A DNA stretch of 64,000 nucleotides from Marinoscillum sp. 108. GTDB taxonomy: Bacteria > Bacteroidota > Bacteroidia > Cytophagales > Cyclobacteriaceae. The DNA lies in assembly GCF_902506655.1 (NCBI RefSeq), contig NZ_LR734817.1, positions 213,667 to 277,666 on the forward strand, written 5' to 3'. Each line of letters opens with the position of its first letter. The first letter of the stretch is position 1. The translations under genes and the position numbers were made by a program. The notes beneath the pieces were generated by a model. The model was not told where the DNA came from. It did not search any database and saw only the letters and a program-made list of their open reading frames with translations. This document shows positions 34,072-43,145 of the stretch, in pieces.

Positions 34072-34770
34072 GTGTACGATCGCTATACCATTTTCTGCCC
34101 CATAGAGGAGCTTGAGCAAAAGTTTTCCGTGAAAAGCCAGAGTCCCTACAAGGAAAGCTACAATGCCGCTCCGGCACAGAGGCTCCCGGTAATCACCAAC
34201 AAAAAACCGGGACAGATTCAATATTTTCATTGGGGCATCACTGATACGATGGCCAACAATAAATCCATCAGCCCGCGACTGTTCAATCTCACCAGCGACA
34301 ATGCTCTGCAAAGGCCTGCGTACAAAAAAATACTGCAAGCCGATCGATGCCTTATTTTAGTCAACGGATTTTACGTTTGGAAGCAGCTCAGCAAAAAGCA
34401 ACGGGTTCCTTACTTCTGTTACTATAAGTACCAGCTTCCTTTTGCAATAGCGGGAGTTTGGGAGGAATTTGATGACCTTCAGGGCAATGTGAACAGCACC
34501 TTTAATATGCTGGTGGTTCCTTCCTCAGAACCATTGCAAGACTATCAGGAAGACATGCCCGCCATCCTCAATAGCGAACAAGCTGCGAGTTGGATGAATG
34601 ATGACACCAACCTTAGCCAGCTCGGGGAGATACTCGATAACATCGCTCCAGGCGGCCTGAAAATGCACGCTGTGAGCCCGCGGCTGACTGACTTAAAGAA
34701 TAACGACGAGGGACTGGTAAAGCCTGCACCTCCAGCAGATCAGTTTGGAAATTATACCTTGTTCAGTTAA
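34072..34770 (+). CDS. SRAP-family (YedK/HMCES) protein lacking catalytic residues
   Basis: A 232-residue SRAP protein. The fold is evident from 'SYNAAPAQRLPVI', 'YFHWGI', 'DRCLILVNGFYVWKQ' and 'NSTFNMLVVPSSEPLQDYQ'. Active SRAP enzymes begin Met-Cys and crosslink abasic sites with Cys2, assisted by a Glu (E. coli E105, in GFYEW) and a His (H160, in HxRMP). Here the aligned residues are Tyr2, Val102 ('GFYVW') and Gln159 ('QEDMP'); Asn72 is kept. I chose GTG 34072, which gives 'MYDRYTIF' in register with the family; a TTG at 34024 would add 16 residues. It may bind DNA without crosslinking, or have another role. Confidence 0.8.
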   Translation: MYDRYTIFCPIEELEQKFSVKSQSPYKESYNAAPAQRLPVITNKKPGQIQYFHWGITDTMANNKSISPRLFNLTSDNALQRPAYKKILQADRCLILVNGFYVWKQLSKKQRVPYFCYYKYQLPFAIAGVWEEFDDLQGNVNSTFNMLVVPSSEPLQDYQEDMPAILNSEQAASWMNDDTNLSQLGEILDNIAPGGLKMHAVSPRLTDLKNNDEGLVKPAPPADQFGNYTLFS

Positions 34771-34832
34771 GTTTCTGCATTAATTACCTCCCAAAGCCAG
34801 CGCCGGAGTATTTTTTATTTGCTTAGTAAAAT

Positions 34833-36809
34833 ATGAGAATATCACTTAAAAAGGGAGTCCCATTATGCCTGATTGCCACTTTCTTGACCCTTTCTTGTGT
34901 CCACGCACAGAAGGAAAAAAAACTATATAACAAAGGGCTCTATGCCTTCTATGATGAAGATTTTCCGGCAGCAGCCTACTTTTTTCAGGAAATTTCCGCC
35001 TCCGGAAAGTCCTACAAAGACTCAGACTACCGACTAGAACTGAGCCTGCTCACTCAAAAAGAATACCGCGAACGACCTCTGGATGCGATCATCAAATACA
35101 GTGAGATCAAGCAAAAAACTGACAAGTTCTACCATTACTGGATGGGACGTGTCTTTGCTAACCGATACATGTTCCCGGAGGCCGTAGAATCATGGCAAAA
35201 ATTTCTGAAGCAGAAAGCCTATAAAAGCGAGGAAATCGTGATAGAAACGAAGGATTTTATCGCACAAACCGAAAGGCTTATTGCATTTTTTGATAATCCT
35301 GATAACTATGAGGTACACCAGCTCGGCAAACCCATCAATACCGAATATGCCGAACTCAGCCCGGTGTATTTTGAAGAAAAAAACGAGCTGCTTTTCGCCT
35401 CCAATAGGCTAGATCGGGACGATTTTATCATATATCAGGCAACAAGTGGTGACATGGGGTGGAATGCGCCCACAGAAATTTCTGTGTTAGGGTCTTTCAA
35501 AAGGGAAATGACCAACATAGAAGTGGTCAACAACGATGGTAAACTCTTTCATTTCAACGCCAAAAAAGGTGATCTTTTTTACAGTGAGCTGACGGCCAAT
35601 GGTTGGACCAATCCCGTGGAATTCGATAGTAAAATCACCTCCACCAAGCTGGGATCACATTTCTACATCAATGAGCACGAGGACAGAATCATTTTCGCCT
35701 CCAAAAACAAGAAGAATGGCCTGGACCTGATGGAGTCTTTCAAGGATGCCGAATCCGGCAAGTGGGAAAAACCGCATCCATTTGCTACCAACCTCAACTC
35801 AACAGCCAACGAAGACAGTCCCTTTCTTTCAGAAGATGAAACCAAATTTTACTTCTCATCAGACCGACCCAACGGCGTAGGAGGGTATGATGTGTATGTC
35901 TCCGAGCTTGATCCGGAAACCCGCCAATGGTCGGATCCGGTGAACATGGGCTGGCCCATCAACTCCCCTGATGATGAGGTGAATTTTAAAATTAACCCCG
36001 ACCTCAATTCTGGTTATTTTTCTTCTAATAGAATACACTCTATTGGGGATTATGATATCTACTTTTTCTGGAAAATACAGAAGACCACTATAGAAGGACG
36101 CGTGATAGATGGCATCTCCCAGGAGCCTGTCACTCATGGCGAAATCCGCTTTCACCCTGCTCAGTATCTGGACGAATACTTCCGGTCAAAGCTTGACTCC
36201 TCCGGGAGGTACAAAACCAACATCATTGCCAATGAGAGCTTTAGGGTAGAAGTACTTCAGGGTTTTGATACCCTCATGAATCAAATTTTTACCGTCGATG
36301 GCGCCGAAGGTGACAATGTGATACACTTCAAAGATTTTTATCTGCTTCCACCCGAGCTCGAAGCTGAACAAAGAGCAGCACTGGAGGCTCGGTTTAACCA
36401 GTCACCCGAAGAAAATCAGGATACTGAACAAACTCAGGAGATCACCAGTGAAAACACCAGTGACCATCAAAACACGACCCTGAGAAATGTTTATTTTGAG
36501 TTTGGCACCAGTCAGCTCCGTAAGGAATCTGATCCCAAATTGAATCAGTTGTTGACATTCTTAACAGATAATCCGAATATCCGGATTGAGGTCTCCGGAC
36601 ATACCGATAACATAGGCTCCAAACAGGCAAATCTTATCGTTTCACAAAGAAGGGCCGAATCTGTAAAAACCTGGTTGGTAGAGAAGGGCATTGATCCATC
36701 GCGAATTGCCACGACAGGGTATGGTGAAAGCCGGCCCATGGCGTCCAATGATGATGAGGTGGATGGCAGGGCATTGAACCGGCGCATAGAATTCCGAGTG
36801 CTACAGTAA
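34833..36809 (+). CDS. PorE-like protein: TPR, PD40 propeller, regulatory domain, OmpA
   Basis: A 658-residue envelope protein. Order: signal sequence (ending near 'LSCVHAQ'; Cys22 could be lipidated), TPR-like helices (about 30-145), a PD40/WD40-like propeller (about 170-410, with 'NEDSPFLSEDETKFYFSSDR', 'PNGVGGYDVYVS' and 'GYFSSNRIHSIGDYDIYFF'), a carboxypeptidase-regulatory-like domain (about 415-500) and an OmpA peptidoglycan-binding domain (about 550-658, 'VSGHTDNIGSKQANLIVSQR', 'RALNRRIEF'). This is the layout of PorE, the T9SS protein that links the machinery to the cell wall (family knowledge). Many Bacteroidota carry several such proteins, so T9SS function is possible but not proven. 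Confidence 0.85.
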   Translation: MRISLKKGVPLCLIATFLTLSCVHAQKEKKLYNKGLYAFYDEDFPAAAYFFQEISASGKSYKDSDYRLELSLLTQKEYRERPLDAIIKYSEIKQKTDKFYHYWMGRVFANRYMFPEAVESWQKFLKQKAYKSEEIVIETKDFIAQTERLIAFFDNPDNYEVHQLGKPINTEYAELSPVYFEEKNELLFASNRLDRDDFIIYQATSGDMGWNAPTEISVLGSFKREMTNIEVVNNDGKLFHFNAKKGDLFYSELTANGWTNPVEFDSKITSTKLGSHFYINEHEDRIIFASKNKKNGLDLMESFKDAESGKWEKPHPFATNLNSTANEDSPFLSEDETKFYFSSDRPNGVGGYDVYVSELDPETRQWSDPVNMGWPINSPDDEVNFKINPDLNSGYFSSNRIHSIGDYDIYFFWKIQKTTIEGRVIDGISQEPVTHGEIRFHPAQYLDEYFRSKLDSSGRYKTNIIANESFRVEVLQGFDTLMNQIFTVDGAEGDNVIHFKDFYLLPPELEAEQRAALEARFNQSPEENQDTEQTQEITSENTSDHQNTTLRNVYFEFGTSQLRKESDPKLNQLLTFLTDNPNIRIEVSGHTDNIGSKQANLIVSQRRAESVKTWLVEKGIDPSRIATTGYGESRPMASNDDEVDGRALNRRIEFRVLQ

Positions 36810-36890
36810 GCGTAAAAATTTCGCCACAGCTGCATCCCGATACGTCAATTTTTTAAATAACTTGAGGTGCAAAGTTAATTTTCATTCAAA

Positions 36891-38414
36891 ATGGCGCCAA
36901 AAACAACTTTGACAAGAACACTCCTATTTGGAGTCGGAGTCTTCTTGTCCCTTTTCTCATTTGCTCAAAAGGAAGCAAAAAGCTACGAAAAAGGGCTGGA
37001 AAGCCTGGGGGAACACCGGTATCCGCTAGCTCTCGGGTACTTTAAAGAAACTGCAGCAATCGATCCGAAATATCAGGACCTGGAGTATAAAATGGAGATT
37101 GCTACACTCCTCAGCCCTGAGGGTGATGACAAGTCGCTAACCAAAATATTGAGTTTTGAAAGCTCCTATGGTAGCTCCGACGATCACTACTACTACTGGC
37201 TGGGTCAGATCTATACCAGACGATACCAAATCAGTGAAGCCGTTTCAGCTTTTGAGAAATTTCACCAGAAAATAGCCTACGCTGGAAATGCCGAGGAAGA
37301 GTCACTGGAAATGGTGGAGCACAGCACCCAACTAAAAGAATTCTTCAACAATCCTGACAACTACGAAATTCATCAGCTGGAAAGCCCTGTGAACTCGTCT
37401 TCTTCAGAACTGACCCCCGTGTACTTTCAGGGTGAAAATGAATTACTTTTTGCTTCTGACAGGAAGGGCAGTGGCGAAAAGCCATTCGCCATCTACTACA
37501 CCAAAAGTGGACCCAACGGCTGGGAGCCAATACAGGAGGTTAAAAACCTGGGCACTTTCACCCGTAAAAATGCGAACATAGAGGTGATAAATGACGATGG
37601 GAAACTCTTCCTCTTCCGCGAAGAAAACGGTGGTGATCTATTTTACAGCCAACCCTCCGGCAGCAGCTGGACCACTCCGGTGGAGTTTGACGCCCGCATC
37701 TCCAATAATCACCTGGCATCGCACTTTTTCATCAACGAACACGAAGATCGTATCATTTTCGCCTCAGATGAAGACACCGATGGCCTGGATATTTATGAGT
37801 CCTTCAGGGATCCGGCCAATGGCAAGTGGAGCAAACCTGCCCCCTTCTCCACCAGTATCAACTCAGATTACAATGAAGACAGCCCTTACCTGTCTCCCGA
37901 CGAAAAAACCTTATACTTTAGCTCCAACAGACCCGGTGGAATAGGAGGATATGACATCTACGTGAGCTACTACAACCCGTCCTCCTTCTCATGGTCAGAG
38001 CCTGAGAACATGGGCTGGCCCATCAATTCTCCAAACGATGAGCTTCACTTCAAAATGAATGACAATCAGACCTCCGGATACTTTGTATCCGACCGACTGC
38101 ATTCAAAAGGTGGATTTGACATCTATTTCTTCTGGGAGGTGCAAAAAGTAAAAATAGAGGGTCGGATCTTCGACGAGACCAGGGGTGCGGCCCTGACCAA
38201 CGCCGAAATTCGCTTTCGCCCCTATCAATACCTCGACGAATACTTCAGTTCGCCCATAGACCAAACAGGAAGGTACAGCACGAGAATTATCGGAGACGAA
38301 ACGTTCAAAGTGGAAATTATCCAGAATGGAAAAATTCTCATGGAAGAAAAGTTTGAAATTCACGACACCTCCGGCGAGCCTACCACACATGTCAAGGATT
38401 TTTCAGTGAAATAA
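36891..38414 (+). CDS. PorE-like paralogue without the OmpA domain
   Basis: A 507-residue paralogue of the preceding gene. It has a signal peptide ('LFGVGVFLSLFSFAQ'), TPR-like helices, the same propeller ('NEDSPYLSPDEKTLYFSSNR', 'PGGIGGYDIYVS', 'INSPNDE') and the regulatory-like domain ('EGRIFDETRGAALTNAEIRF'), but ends where the OmpA domain would begin ('THVKDFSVK'). The parallel wording along the whole length shows tandem duplication followed by loss or gain of the OmpA module. It would stay in the periplasm or at the outer membrane without direct cell-wall anchoring. The genes are 81 bases apart. Confidence 0.82.
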   Translation: MAPKTTLTRTLLFGVGVFLSLFSFAQKEAKSYEKGLESLGEHRYPLALGYFKETAAIDPKYQDLEYKMEIATLLSPEGDDKSLTKILSFESSYGSSDDHYYYWLGQIYTRRYQISEAVSAFEKFHQKIAYAGNAEEESLEMVEHSTQLKEFFNNPDNYEIHQLESPVNSSSSELTPVYFQGENELLFASDRKGSGEKPFAIYYTKSGPNGWEPIQEVKNLGTFTRKNANIEVINDDGKLFLFREENGGDLFYSQPSGSSWTTPVEFDARISNNHLASHFFINEHEDRIIFASDEDTDGLDIYESFRDPANGKWSKPAPFSTSINSDYNEDSPYLSPDEKTLYFSSNRPGGIGGYDIYVSYYNPSSFSWSEPENMGWPINSPNDELHFKMNDNQTSGYFVSDRLHSKGGFDIYFFWEVQKVKIEGRIFDETRGAALTNAEIRFRPYQYLDEYFSSPIDQTGRYSTRIIGDETFKVEIIQNGKILMEEKFEIHDTSGEPTTHVKDFSVK

Positions 38415-38520
38415 GGAGCAAACATTACCGCATTTAGGTTGGGATATCTAGGGGAAATATGTCCTTTTAGCTCTATTTTTGAAAACAGTTGAAATCATTA
38501 ACCCCATAAAAACCCTACGC

Positions 38521-39528
38521 ATGTACACCTCAAAAATCTCCGGCATAGGCCACTACGTACCAGACAATGTAGTTACTAACAAAGACCTGGAACAATATAT
38601 GGAAACCTCTGACGAGTGGATAGAGGAGAGAACCGGGATCAAAGAACGGCGATGGATAGACCCCACAACGGACGACATGCCCTCTACCATGGGGACCAAA
38701 GCCGCCAAAATAGCCATTGAAAACGCGGGGCTTACCCCAGATGACATAGACTTCATTGTATTTGCTACCCTGAGTCCAGACTACTATTTCCCGGGGCCGG
38801 GTGTACAGGTACAGGAGCTCCTGGGCATTAGGGAAATCGGTGCACTGGATGTGCGAAATCAGTGCAGCGGATTCGTCTATGGACTCTCAGTAGCAGATCA
38901 GTTTGTGAAAACGGGTATGTACAAAAATGTACTCGTGATCGGAAGTGAATATCATTCAGGTGGGCTTGAGAAATCAACCCGGGGACGGGGAGTCACCGTG
39001 ATTTTTGGCGATGGAGCAGGTGCTGTTGTACTGTCCAGGTCAGAAGATACCACCAAAGGTATCCTCTCCACCCACCTCCACTCGGAAGGGAAACACGCCA
39101 AAGAATTGGCACTGATCGGGCCCGCCACGAACCGTTGGGTAGATAAAATCATGACTGAAAATGACCCTGAAGACACCAGCTACTACCCTTATATGAATGG
39201 CAACTTTGTCTTTAAACATGCGGTGACCCGTTTCAGTGAAGTGATCCAGGAAGCTCTGATGACCAATGGTTTTCAGACTTCCGATATAGACATGCTCATT
39301 CCTCATCAGGCCAACCTGCGCATCAGTCAGTTCATCCAGAAAAAGATGGGCCTGGGAGATGACAATGTCTATAACAACATCATGCGCTATGGCAACACCA
39401 CAGCGGCCTCCATTCCCATAGCCTTGAGTGAAGCGCATTTGGAAGGAAAGATCAAGCCTGGAGACCTGGTGTGTCTGGCAGCATTTGGAAGTGGATTTAC
39501 CTGGGCTTCTGCTTTGATTCGCTGGTGA
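38521..39528 (+). CDS. fabH: 3-oxoacyl-ACP synthase III (KAS III)
   Basis: A 335-residue FabH-type ketosynthase with the full triad: Cys115 in 'NQCSGFVYG', His in 'IPHQANLRI' and Asn in 'RYGNTTAASIP'. 'DEWIEERTGIKERRW' is the family's N-terminal signature. It condenses acetyl-CoA (or a branched primer) with malonyl-ACP to begin fatty-acid synthesis. The start is the ATG at 38521 ('MYTSKISGIGHYVP'); an upstream TTG at 38479 adds residues not found in the family. No other fab or plsX genes adjoin it, so it may be one of several FabH copies, possibly specialised. It overlaps the next gene by one base (TGATG). Confidence 0.92.
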   Translation: MYTSKISGIGHYVPDNVVTNKDLEQYMETSDEWIEERTGIKERRWIDPTTDDMPSTMGTKAAKIAIENAGLTPDDIDFIVFATLSPDYYFPGPGVQVQELLGIREIGALDVRNQCSGFVYGLSVADQFVKTGMYKNVLVIGSEYHSGGLEKSTRGRGVTVIFGDGAGAVVLSRSEDTTKGILSTHLHSEGKHAKELALIGPATNRWVDKIMTENDPEDTSYYPYMNGNFVFKHAVTRFSEVIQEALMTNGFQTSDIDMLIPHQANLRISQFIQKKMGLGDDNVYNNIMRYGNTTAASIPIALSEAHLEGKIKPGDLVCLAAFGSGFTWASALIRW

Positions 39529-40115
39529 TGAAACCTACACCCGAGGAGTTGGACATATTGAATGATCAGAATTTCTTGAAGCTGAAAAACAGCTTGTCTG
39601 AAAAAATCATCCAATACCTGGCCAAAATAGAGCGGGCGCTGGCTGACGAGATCAAAGAAATGCCCTTCCAGTTTCCGGTGGGCACTTTTCTGAAAGCTGG
39701 AAAGATCTCAAAAGGAGAACAGTACCAGGGCCTTCCTTATTTCATATTGGATTACCCGAGGCTTTTCACCCAAAAAGAGGTGTTCGCTTTTCGCGCTATG
39801 CTCTGGTGGGGTCACCACTTCAGTTGTACCCTTCATCTGCAAGGTGACTTCCTCCAACAAAACAAATCCAGAATTATTGACAACATTTTGGCGCAAAATG
39901 CTTTATACTTTTGTGTGAATGATCAACCCTGGGATTATCATTACCAGGAAAATAATTATCAACAAATCTCAACACTTACCAGAGCAACCGTGAGTCAGCA
40001 TATCGAGGAAAAAGGTTTTATAAAAATCAGTGATTGTCTGCCGGTGACAGCCTGGTCTGAGTATGAATCATTCGCATTGAATAGTTTTGCCCGATTTTTG
40101 AACTACCTCCAGTAA
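39528..40115 (+). CDS. Conserved-looking protein of unknown function
   Basis: A 195-residue soluble protein, not recognised. The ATG at 39528 shares one base with the fabH stop, and the next gene starts one base after its TAA, so it lies inside a three-gene operon. Its middle ('FPVGTFLKAGKISKGEQYQG', 'LPYFILDYPRLFTQ', 'FRAMLWWGHHFSCTLHLQG') looks like a folded core with conserved aromatic and His residues; there is no signal peptide or membrane helix. No function is proposed. Confidence 0.7.
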   Translation: MKPTPEELDILNDQNFLKLKNSLSEKIIQYLAKIERALADEIKEMPFQFPVGTFLKAGKISKGEQYQGLPYFILDYPRLFTQKEVFAFRAMLWWGHHFSCTLHLQGDFLQQNKSRIIDNILAQNALYFCVNDQPWDYHYQENNYQQISTLTRATVSQHIEEKGFIKISDCLPVTAWSEYESFALNSFARFLNYLQ

Positions 40116-40116
40116 T

Positions 40117-41448
40117 ATGCGAATACTCCTTCTGGCCTTTTCAATACTCACACTGCGACCTCTGCTGGCCCAGGATCCAGAACTGGACCCCAACCAGAGG
40201 GTTTTCCAGACCGATACCCTACCCGATGGCGTGTATCGCTCCAAGTATGAAGATGGTACCCGAGCCTTTGTGGGTGCTGTGCAAAACGGTCAGAAAACCG
40301 GAGTATGGAAATACTATAATCAAAACGGCACCCTCAAGGAAATCATAGAATACGAAAACGGAGTAAAACATGGCCTCAACAGGAAGCTGGACGCCTACGG
40401 AGTGCTGATCAATGAAAGTACGTATGAGAAAAATGTCCTCAACGGCCCTTACAAAGAATACTATGACAATGGAAAACTGGCCCTGACCGGATACTACCGC
40501 AATGGTCAGCAGGATAGTACCTGGATAGAATACTTCCCTGAGGGAAATGTGAACTTTGTGAAGAAATACAAAAATGGCCAGCTCAACGGAAAGAGCTTAT
40601 TCTACTACTCGTTTGGTCGCCTGAAAGCGGAAGAATACTATACCAACGGCATTGAGTCTGGTACCTGGAAGATCTACTTCCCCAATAAACAACTCCGCAA
40701 AGAGTTCCGCTTCAAAAACGGTCTCCTCAGTGGAGCCTATAAAGAATTTCACGAAAGTGGAGCCAAAAGTGTGGAAGGACAATACGCCCTGGGCCTGAAA
40801 ACCGGTAAATGGCTGAGCTTTTATGAGGATGGCACGCTGTTCTCTATAGGTGACTATGAGCGCGACCAGAAAACCGGACTTTGGAAGTACTTCAAAGCCA
40901 ATGGAGCCCTGGACTATGAAGGCCAGTATCAGAATGACCTCATGGAAAATCAATGGATTTACTACTACGACTCAGGCATTCCCCGAATGATCGGGAGTTT
41001 TGTGCACGGGGATGAGGATGGACTGTGGGGACTTTTCTACGAAAATGAACAACTCAAACAAGAGCAGGTCTGGAAACTGGGACGTCTGATGGAAGTAAGT
41101 CCGTTTTTTACCATCCAGGGTGAAGAACTAACTCCAGGTACACTCAAAAATGGCACCGGCACCCTTCTTTCTTACCATCAGGATGGCACCATCGCCTCGG
41201 AGGAAGAATTGATCAACGGAAAAAAAGCCGGTGTAGCCAGGTACTACTACGAAGACGGCACCTTGAAAGAAACCGGACGATACCTCACTGGACTACAGAC
41301 TGGTGAATGGAGACAATATCACCCCAATGGAAAAATCGCTGCGGAGGGCCAATACACCAAAGGCCTGATGACGGGGATATGGTCCTTTTTCAATACGCGT
41401 GGGCGCCTGATCGATACGGCGGACTACTCCGAGGTGCAATCGGAATAA
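40117..41448 (+). CDS. Exported MORN-repeat protein (YwqK-like)
   Basis: A 443-residue protein with a signal peptide ('LLLAFSILTLRPLLAQ') followed by about sixteen MORN_2-type repeats of roughly 23 residues, such as 'GVWKYYNQNGTLKEIIEYEN', 'GPYKEYYDNGKLALTGYYRN' and 'GEWRQYHPNGKIAAEGQYTK'. The repeats fill almost the whole protein and should make one long beta sheet exposed in the periplasm or at the surface. It is the last gene of the fabH operon. Such proteins are annotated as antitoxins in databases, but no toxin is present here. Confidence 0.85.
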   Translation: MRILLLAFSILTLRPLLAQDPELDPNQRVFQTDTLPDGVYRSKYEDGTRAFVGAVQNGQKTGVWKYYNQNGTLKEIIEYENGVKHGLNRKLDAYGVLINESTYEKNVLNGPYKEYYDNGKLALTGYYRNGQQDSTWIEYFPEGNVNFVKKYKNGQLNGKSLFYYSFGRLKAEEYYTNGIESGTWKIYFPNKQLRKEFRFKNGLLSGAYKEFHESGAKSVEGQYALGLKTGKWLSFYEDGTLFSIGDYERDQKTGLWKYFKANGALDYEGQYQNDLMENQWIYYYDSGIPRMIGSFVHGDEDGLWGLFYENEQLKQEQVWKLGRLMEVSPFFTIQGEELTPGTLKNGTGTLLSYHQDGTIASEEELINGKKAGVARYYYEDGTLKETGRYLTGLQTGEWRQYHPNGKIAAEGQYTKGLMTGIWSFFNTRGRLIDTADYSEVQSE

Positions 41449-41450
41449 CC

Positions 41451-42275
41451 CTACCAGGCCAGCGCTTCCAGCGCCTCTACGATTTTGTGGGGATGACTCC
41501 AAGGGATGAAATGGTTCACTCCCTCCAGATATCGGATATCAGCCAGTGAATCTCCCATCATTCTCCGCACAAATGCTGCGTTCTCTTTGGGAACCAGCAT
41601 ATCCTTGGTCCCCTGAATGACTACAGCCGGAATTTGTACCGCCATCCAAAGGGGCAGCATACTCTCCAACTCCGCTCTAAGGGGCAAAATCTCCTCATTG
41701 CTCACCCAAAAGTCCGTGGGAGTCACCCAGCCACCCACTCTCGTTTCTATCCACGTTCTGTACCACTCATAGCGCTCCATGGCAGGGTCCACAGAAGGAG
41801 CCACCAGCACCATGGCCTGCGTAAGACTCGGGTAGTCCATGGCGATCCGGGCGGCCACCGGGCCGCCAAGGGAGTGACCAACCATCACTTTGTTGGGCTG
41901 ATCAAATCGACTGATCACCTGCTCCAGGTAGTAGGCTTGTTTTTGCAATGAAGGCTCTGGCCGACCATAGTCCGAATCGCCAAATCCGGGACGATCGATG
42001 GAGAGCACATCGTAGGTTTGAAGGAGGGAATCATTTTTGAAAAAATCAATAAACGCACTCCACGAACCGGGAGATCCATGAATAAACACTGCCAGATTGG
42101 GTTTACCCCGATCTATGTAGACATAATGCACGTGATTACTGTCCACTTCAATGGTTTCCAAAACCGGCTGAATGGGGCGGTCTTTGAATATCTCCTGAAA
42201 CGCCTCTTGCTCTAACCTGAACTGCATACAACCACACAGGAAAACCGCAATCAACCATATTGGAGCTTGTCTCAT
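41451..42275 (-). CDS. Alpha/beta-hydrolase lipoprotein
   Basis: A 274-residue alpha/beta hydrolase. The start at 42275 ('MRQAPIWLIAVFLCGC') gives a lipoprotein signal with Cys16; longer in-frame starts (to 42416) would bury that signal and are rejected. 'FIHGSPGSWSAF' is the oxyanion region, 'GHSLGGPVA' the nucleophile elbow, and 'GVNHFIPW' holds the catalytic His; the acid is probably Asp in 'GTKDMLVPKE'. It sits on the outside of a membrane. The substrate is unknown. The 3' end abuts the MORN gene with 2 bases between the stops. Confidence 0.85.
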   Translation of the reverse strand: MRQAPIWLIAVFLCGCMQFRLEQEAFQEIFKDRPIQPVLETIEVDSNHVHYVYIDRGKPNLAVFIHGSPGSWSAFIDFFKNDSLLQTYDVLSIDRPGFGDSDYGRPEPSLQKQAYYLEQVISRFDQPNKVMVGHSLGGPVAARIAMDYPSLTQAMVLVAPSVDPAMERYEWYRTWIETRVGGWVTPTDFWVSNEEILPLRAELESMLPLWMAVQIPAVVIQGTKDMLVPKENAAFVRRMMGDSLADIRYLEGVNHFIPWSHPHKIVEALEALAW

Positions 42276-42336
42276 GGTAGGCAAAACGCCAGATTCGCGA
42301 TTTTGGTTATATATTTCAGTATTAAACCAATATCTG

Positions 42337-43047
42337 ATGATCATCAACCTCATTTCTTCGCCCCGAAACATCTCCACTGCGCTCATGTATTCTTTTGCGC
42401 ACAGATCCGACACCAAAGTGATGGATGAGCCCTTTTATGGCTACTATCTTAACCTCATCGGGGCAGATCATCCGGGAAAGGAGGAAATCATAGCCAGTCA
42501 ACCCAAAACAGTGAGCGAAGTACGCAACTGGATCCAGCATACCGCCAGCCAGCATGAAGTGGTCTTTGTGAAAAACATGGCCCATCACCTGATCAACATG
42601 AACATCGATTTTCTGGAGGATTATCGAAATGTCTTTCTGATCCGTGATCCCCGCCAGTTGATCACCTCTTTCTCAAAAGTCATTCCCAACCCACAGATGA
42701 CTGATATTGGGGTCGCCAGGCAATATGAACTTTTTGAAAAACTGAGGAAAACTCAAAGCTGTCCTGTAATCGACTCCAATGAAGTATTGAAAAATCCTGA
42801 CAAGGTACTCCGACAACTGTGCGAATCTCTCGGCCTCACCTTCGAGCCCTCCATGCTCCGGTGGAAGGCTGATGCCCTGCCAGAGGATGGCGTGTGGGCT
42901 AAATACTGGTACAAGAATGTGCATGCGTCCACGGGTTTCCAAAAGAAGAATCCGGACTGGGTGCAGTTCCCTCCTGAATGTGAAGCATTGTATAGCGCTG
43001 CTTTACCCCTATATGAGAAAATGGCCCAAGATGCCCTAAAAGCGTAG
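42337..43047 (+). CDS. Sulfotransferase-like P-loop protein
   Basis: A 236-residue protein of the sulfotransferase superfamily. 'INLISSPRNISTALMYSFAH' at the N-terminus corresponds to the phosphosulfate-binding loop and 'FLIRDPRQLITSFS' to the second cofactor motif; 'WAKYWYKNVHASTGF' is typical of this subgroup. The ATG at 42337 is preferred to a longer frame from 42274. Similar proteins are encoded near class IV aminotransferases in Bacteroidota and, as I recall, are fused to one in plant 'branched-chain aminotransferase-like' proteins; here a class IV aminotransferase lies 2.5 kb downstream. The sulfate acceptor, if any, is unknown. Confidence 0.75.
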   Translation: MIINLISSPRNISTALMYSFAHRSDTKVMDEPFYGYYLNLIGADHPGKEEIIASQPKTVSEVRNWIQHTASQHEVVFVKNMAHHLINMNIDFLEDYRNVFLIRDPRQLITSFSKVIPNPQMTDIGVARQYELFEKLRKTQSCPVIDSNEVLKNPDKVLRQLCESLGLTFEPSMLRWKADALPEDGVWAKYWYKNVHASTGFQKKNPDWVQFPPECEALYSAALPLYEKMAQDALKA

Positions 43048-43060
43048 GCTTTATCAAAAG

Positions 43061-43096
43061 CTAACATATTGTTAGTTATTCCTTAACAGGCCTGTT
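43061..43096. promoter_or_regulatory. Two palindromes before the PstS-like gene
   Basis: CTAACA-TAT-TGTTAG (43061-43075) and AACAGGCCTGTT (43085-43096) are both perfect inverted repeats, in the 98 bases between the sulfotransferase stop and the PstS-like start. They could be an operator or a weak attenuator; neither has a T-tract. They do not match a Pho box. Confidence 0.35.
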
Positions 43097-43145
43097 GAGT
43101 GCGGTAGTAGGTTCGTACTCTAGCTTCGTGTTTTCATTTACAACC

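Noticed and set aside
41307-41549. 80-codon plus-strand frame across the MORN/hydrolase junction
   Set aside because: It overlaps the MORN gene in another frame and the convergent hydrolase gene; no start signal or domain.
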